Assembly (NCBI GenBank): GCA_947258735.1
Contig: CAMYJJ010000117.1
Coordinates: 1-9,082 of the forward strand
Direction of reading: 5' to 3'
DNA from: Thermodesulfovibrionia bacterium
GTDB taxonomy: Bacteria; Nitrospirota; Thermodesulfovibrionia; UBA6902
DNA: 9,082 nucleotides
Below, piece after piece: positions 6,414-9,082 of the stretch (position 1 is the stretch's first letter; every line of letters begins with the position of its first letter). The notes beneath the pieces were generated by a model. That model did no database searches. It was given only the letters and a program-made list of their open reading frames with translations, and was not told the origin of the DNA. Position numbers and translations under genes: made by a program.

Positions 6414-7827
6414 TACGGGTTTGACGGGGATTGCACAGAAATCCCGGAGAGTGACGTCGGTAATTCATTATGCTAATGATGATCCGATTAAGATGTATCT
6501 GCATGACATGGAATCACTGCCGCTTTTGACAAAACAGGGCGAAGTAGAAATTGCAAAAGACATTGAGCAGGGAAAAGACAGGATCTCACACATCATCTTT
6601 TCATCTCCCCTTATTTTTAATGAAATTGTAGATATGGGTGGTCGCGCAAAGCAGGACAAAGCGTTAATCCCTACCTTTATTTACATTGACAGAGACATGT
6701 CAAAGGAAGAGAAATCCCTTGAAATGGACATCTTCTTTAAAAAATCCCGGTCATTAAAATTGCTCGCCAGGAGATGGGAGGACCTGAACAGAATCGTACA
6801 CGGGAAAAAGCTGAAAAAAGCTGAGGCCAGCAGGGTCCGGATTCAGAAAGATAAAACGATTTTAAAAATTACAGATAAAATCCTCTCTTTTGGATTACGG
6901 GATGAAGTTATTCAGCACTTTACCGGAAAATTCAAATTAACTGCCGCTCAATATAAGGACATATCTGATAATATCACTGAGGCAGCCAGTAATCGTGACA
7001 GAAGCAAACTCATAAGGTCAATTGAATCAGAACTGGGAATGAGAGGAGACGAGATCACTGATGCATTAACCCTTATCATCAGGAGCGAAGAAGAAATCAA
7101 ACAGGCAAAGAAAATGCTGACCGAGGCAAACCTGAGGCTTGTTATCAGCATAGCCAGAAAATATTTTGGAAGAGGCCTCAGTCTTCCGGACCTCATACAG
7201 GAAGGCAACATCGGGCTCATGAGGGCCGTGGACAAATTCGATTATACAAAGGGGTATAAATTCAGCACATATGCCACGTGGTGGATACGACAGGCCATAA
7301 CAAGGGCCCTGGCAGACCAGGCAAGGACAATAAGACTGCCGGTCCATATGATCGAAACCATTAACAGGCTCACGCAGATTTCAAAACGTCTTGTGCAGGA
7401 ACTGGGAAGAGAGCCAAAGATAGATGAGATAGCTGCCAAAATGCAATTGCCTATTGATAAAGTAAGGACTGTTCTCAAGATATGCAAAGAACCCATATCA
7501 CTGGAAACACCAATAGGAAGTGATGAAGACAGTCATCTGGAAGATTTTATTGAAGACAAATCATCCGTTATACCTCTTGATCTGGTTATTAAACAGGAAC
7601 TGAAGACCCAGGTAAGAAAGGTGCTCAATTCACTTTCAAAAAAAGAGGCCGAAATCATAAAGAGACGCTTCGGCATAGGTGATGGAACTTCCCAGACACT
7701 GGAAGAAGTAGGCAGACAGTTCAAAGTTACAAGAGAGCGGATCAGACAGCTTGAAGGAAAGGCCCTCAGAAAACTGAAACATCCTGCGAGGAGTCACTCT
7801 CTCAGACTATTTCTTGAAAAAGTCTGA
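6373..7827 (+). CDS. RpoD-like sigma-70 family factor lacking region 1.1
   Basis: This 484-residue protein directs RNA polymerase to promoters. Region 1.2 is at about 36-68 ([17 protein letters not shown]), followed by a divergent non-conserved region (about 69-235). Region 2 runs about 236-320 and includes [16 protein letters not shown] and [19 protein letters not shown]. Region 3 runs about 321-400, with finger-like [16 protein letters not shown], and region 4 about 410-475, ending in [17 protein letters not shown]. The -10-reading Gln307 and Thr310 in WWIRQAIT and the -35-reading helix VTRERIRQ are as in primary sigma factors, so classical TTGACA/TATAAT promoters are the expected targets. 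Escherichia coli RpoD is 613 residues; here the acidic region 1.1 is absent and replaced by about 35 low-complexity residues. Placement behind a sigma-54 promoter suggests an inducible secondary sigma factor rather than the housekeeping one. The true rpoD is probably elsewhere, so no symbol is given. Confidence 0.94.
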   Translation: MLERSKIAAPDAPDTGLTGIAQKSRRVTSVIHYANDDPIKMYLHDMESLPLLTKQGEVEIAKDIEQGKDRISHIIFSSPLIFNEIVDMGGRAKQDKALIPTFIYIDRDMSKEEKSLEMDIFFKKSRSLKLLARRWEDLNRIVHGKKLKKAEASRVRIQKDKTILKITDKILSFGLRDEVIQHFTGKFKLTAAQYKDISDNITEAASNRDRSKLIRSIESELGMRGDEITDALTLIIRSEEEIKQAKKMLTEANLRLVISIARKYFGRGLSLPDLIQEGNIGLMRAVDKFDYTKGYKFSTYATWWIRQAITRALADQARTIRLPVHMIETINRLTQISKRLVQELGREPKIDEIAAKMQLPIDKVRTVLKICKEPISLETPIGSDEDSHLEDFIEDKSSVIPLDLVIKQELKTQVRKVLNSLSKKEAEIIKRRFGIGDGTSQTLEEVGRQFKVTRERIRQLEGKALRKLKHPARSHSLRLFLEKV

Positions 7828-7883
7828 TTTGTGCTCCGGGATTTATGTAACAACTCAACCCATAGTTCTCTTGCTGGATCATG

Positions 7884-7909
7884 CAGTGACAGTCTAAAAG
7901 CTGTCACTG
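7884..7909. terminator. Perfect 9-bp hairpin downstream of the sigma-factor gene
   Basis: CAGTGACAG (7884-7892) and CTGTCACTG (7901-7909) form a perfect 9-bp stem with an 8-nt loop, 57 bp after the sigma-factor stop. No U-tract follows, so it is not a standard intrinsic terminator, but it could mark the transcript end or protect it. It may instead be a fragment of the repeats that follow. Confidence 0.4.
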
Positions 7910-7924
7910 TGGTGTCACTCCCGC
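7910..7924 (+). repeat. 15-bp direct repeat, left copy
   Basis: TGGTGTCACTCCCGC occurs here and again without mismatch at 8312-8326. The two copies bracket the pair of palindromic elements. It may be a remnant of an older repeat of the same general family that was split by the insertions. Confidence 0.65.
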
Positions 7925-7926
7925 TT

Positions 7927-8096
7927 ATTAGTCTCTGTGTATAAACTCAATGTATCTGTCTGTCATTCCGGCAGCCTGCCTGCCGGTAGGCAGGTCCTTG
8001 AGCCGGAATCCAGTCTTCTCAATTGGTTCTGGATGCCAGGTTAAAGACTTCGGCCATAACGAGAGTAAACATAGAGATGTATACACAGGCTCTAAT
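7927..8096. mobile_element. MITE-like palindromic element A, about 170 bp
   Basis: The ends are imperfect terminal inverted repeats: ATTAGTCTCTGTGTATA (7927-7943) matches the reverse complement of 8080-8096 at 14 of 17 positions. Inside are TGTCAT (7961-7966), an arm TCCGG/CCGGA (7967-7971 with 8003-8007), an arm ATCCAG/CTGGAT (8008-8013 with 8029-8034) and a short arm GCC/GGC (8035-8037 with 8052-8054). The first arm contains a nested GC-rich palindrome, CCTGCC...GGCAGG (7975-7994). The outer stem partner of TGTCAT is decayed. It carries no coding sequence, so any movement would need a transposase supplied elsewhere. Confidence 0.68.
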
Positions 8097-8243
8097 TAGT
8101 GTCTGTGTATTAAGTCATACTTTAAGCTGTCATTCCCGCATGCCTTAGGCGGGAATCCAGTGTTTTTCATGAGTTCTGGATGCCCGACTACAGACTTCGG
8201 GCATGACAATAATATAAAACGCAGTTTTACACAGACATTAATT
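8094..8243. mobile_element. MITE-like palindromic element B with cloverleaf core, about 150 bp
   Basis: Terminal inverted repeats AATTAGTGTCTGTGTA (8094-8109) and 8228-8243 match at 15 of 16 positions. The core folds perfectly: outer stem TGTCAT (8128-8133) with ATGACA (8203-8208), arm TCCCGC/GCGGGA (8134-8139, 8149-8154), arm ATCCAG/CTGGAT (8155-8160, 8176-8181) and arm GCCCG/CGGGC (8182-8186, 8198-8202), with no unpaired base at the junction. It has the same internal orientation as element A and shares the AAT at their boundary. It is non-coding. The type is inferred to be a non-autonomous mobile repeat; target-site duplications are not clear. Confidence 0.72.
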
Positions 8244-8263
8244 CGGAGTATAAACGCTTTAGG

Positions 8264-8300
8264 TTCCGGACAAGCCTGCCTGACGGCAGACAGGCCGGAA
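8264..8300. repeat. GC-rich palindromic hairpin C, decayed relative of element A
   Basis: TTCCG (8264-8268) pairs with CGGAA (8296-8300), and GCCTGCCTG (8274-8282) pairs with CAGACAGGC (8287-8295) with one mismatch. The sequence resembles arm 1 of element A read in either direction. Terminal repeats are not recognisable here, so it is probably a fragment. Confidence 0.55.
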
Positions 8301-8311
8301 TCACAAGTGCC

Positions 8312-8326
8312 TGGTGTCACTCCCGC
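8312..8326 (+). repeat. 15-bp direct repeat, right copy
   Basis: TGGTGTCACTCCCGC here is identical to 7910-7924 and lies just after hairpin C. Together the copies flank about 390 bp of palindromic elements. Confidence 0.65.
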
Positions 8327-8392
8327 CTGTCAGGAGTCTGAACGCGTCAGATTCTAGAGATACCACTCTGCGCACTTTGTTCCGCACTATTA

Positions 8393-8398
8393 TATAAT
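8393..8398 (+). promoter_or_regulatory. Possible -10 hexamer for the DHH gene
   Basis: TATAAT lies 7 bp upstream of the ATG at 8406, so transcription from it would begin almost at the start codon. No TTGACA-like -35 hexamer is found 16-18 bp upstream, and there is no TG extension, so the call is weak. Confidence 0.3.
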
Positions 8399-8405
8399 TA
8401 ATTCC

Positions 8406-9082
8406 ATGGATGTTATAACGACCCACCTCAATGCTGATTTTGACGCCCTCGCATCCATGATGGCCGCAAAAAAATATTACCCAGATGCACTCATAGTTTT
8501 TCCCGGCTCCCAGGAAAAAAGTGTCAGAAATTACATAGCAAATGCCGGTATCTCACTCGACATAACAAAACTGAAAGACATCAAGACCACTCTTATTACC
8601 AGACTTATCCTTGTAGATGTTAAAAATCCCTCCAGGATAGGAAAACTGTCACACATACTGAACAACAGGGGACTGATAATCCATGTCTATGATCATCACC
8701 CTAAAACAGACGAAGATATTAATGGCCAGAAAGAGGTGATCGAACCAGTAGGGGCCGCTTCTACAATTTTTACGGAATTGCTGAAAAAAGACGGCATGAA
8801 ATTGTCCCCTGCTGAATCATCATTGCTCATGCTCGGCATTTATGAAGAAACCGGTTCTCTCACATTTCCATGCACTACGCCGCGAGACCTTCTGGCAGCT
8901 GCTTATCTCCTGAAAAAAGGCGCCAACCTGAATATCGTTTCTTCATATATCTGCAGGGAACTTGGCCCTGAAGAGATCGATCTGTTAAATGAGCTTATCC
9001 ACTCATCATCTGACCATGTAATCCATGATTCACGAATAAAAATCTCCAAGGCATCACGGGAGACCTACATCGGGGACATCTC
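8406..9082 (+). CDS. DHH-family phosphoesterase, 3' end missing; possibly DHH-CBS-tRNA nucleotidyltransferase
   Basis: The frame runs open from ATG at 8406 to the window edge, 225 codons plus two bases. It shows the DHH superfamily motifs: motif I HLNADFDALAS (7-17), motif II Asp71 in LILVDVKN, motif III DHH at 96-98, and motif IV-like GAAST (116-120) followed by GIYEETGSLTF (144-154). Such domains bind divalent metal and hydrolyse phosphoesters. The text HLNADFDALAS with PGSQEK is like proteins in which DHH is followed by CBS domains and an archaeal-style CCA-adding/poly(A) polymerase domain. That second half is outside the window, so the full product is inferred. The usual Asp in the EDTG position is Glu here (residue 148). 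The upstream in-frame stop is at 8355-8357, so ATG 8406 is the only reasonable start although no Shine-Dalgarno site precedes it. It is unlikely to share a transcript with the sigma-factor gene given the repeat-filled gap. Confidence 0.88.
   Translation, partial: MDVITTHLNADFDALASMMAAKKYYPDALIVFPGSQEKSVRNYIANAGISLDITKLKDIKTTLITRLILVDVKNPSRIGKLSHILNNRGLIIHVYDHHPKTDEDINGQKEVIEPVGAASTIFTELLKKDGMKLSPAESSLLMLGIYEETGSLTFPCTTPRDLLAAAYLLKKGANLNIVSSYICRELGPEEIDLLNELIHSSSDHVIHDSRIKISKASRETYIGDI

Larger units (their letters stand above)
7828..8405. other. Non-coding repeat-rich region between sigma factor and DHH gene
   Basis: These 578 bp contain no credible gene; short open frames inside are by-products of the palindromes. 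From left to right the region holds a short unremarkable stretch, a 9-bp hairpin, two abutting MITE-like palindromic elements, a third decayed hairpin, and a promoter-like AT-rich stretch just before the DHH gene. No tRNA or rRNA sequence is visible. Confidence 0.7.

Noticed and set aside
6373..7827. Housekeeping rpoD
   Set aside because: The absence of region 1.1, the sigma-54 promoter upstream and the lack of dnaG or rpsU neighbours point to a secondary factor, although it cannot be excluded from this window alone.
8128..8208. tRNA gene suggested by the cloverleaf fold
   Set aside because: There is no T-loop GTTCRA motif, no D-loop GG, the stems have the wrong lengths (6-bp outer stem), and the same core sits inside a mobile-type repeat.
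7927..8326. CRISPR array
   Set aside because: The repeats are imperfect palindromic elements of 150-170 bp with related interiors, without short regular direct repeats and unique spacers, and no cas gene is nearby.
8096..8357. Two overlapping short frames on opposite strands in the repeat region
   Set aside because: They are translations of palindromic repeats, lack good ribosome sites and have low-complexity products.

Overview
The window is a moderately AT-rich bacterial chromosome segment with every recognisable gene on the + strand. The mix suggests an uncultured Nitrospirota or Desulfobacterota-type bacterium: multi-PAS/GAF histidine kinases, an NtrC-type regulator with an inserted PAS domain, a sigma-54 promoter, an extra RpoD-like sigma factor, a DHH protein of the kind often fused to CBS and tRNA nucleotidyltransferase domains, and palindromic repeats of the GTCATTCCCGC...GCGGGAATCCAG kind. 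This assignment is inferred from gene style and not proven.

Layout. Positions 1-525 hold the 3' part of a NarL/FixJ-type response regulator. After a 221-bp AT-rich gap come a 1047-residue membrane sensor histidine kinase (747-3890) and, 26 bp later, its likely partner, a 557-residue REC-PAS-AAA+-Fis activator of sigma-54 RNA polymerase (3917-5590). The 299-bp gap that follows carries a 55-bp palindromic operator centred at 5648 and a near-consensus -24/-12 sigma-54 promoter at 5769-5784. Downstream is an apparent three-gene operon: a 71-residue Cys-rich small protein with a TTG start (5890-6105), an 84-residue small protein (6159-6413), and an RpoD-like sigma factor without region 1.1 (6373-7827) that overlaps the preceding gene.

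Positions 7828-8405 are non-coding and packed with palindromic repeats, including two abutting MITE-like elements of about 170 and 150 bp. The second can fold into a perfect four-way cloverleaf. The window ends inside a DHH-family phosphoesterase gene (8406 to the edge).

The central idea is a predicted relay. The kinase phosphorylates the NtrC-type activator, which binds the 55-bp dyad about 120 bp upstream of the sigma-54 promoter and switches on an operon ending in an alternative RpoD-like sigma factor. That would join a two-component system, sigma-54 and a sigma-70 paralogue in one cascade. Cysteine clusters recur in the PAS domains of the kinase and activator and in the first small protein of the operon, so a redox, metal or cofactor input is conceivable but unproven.
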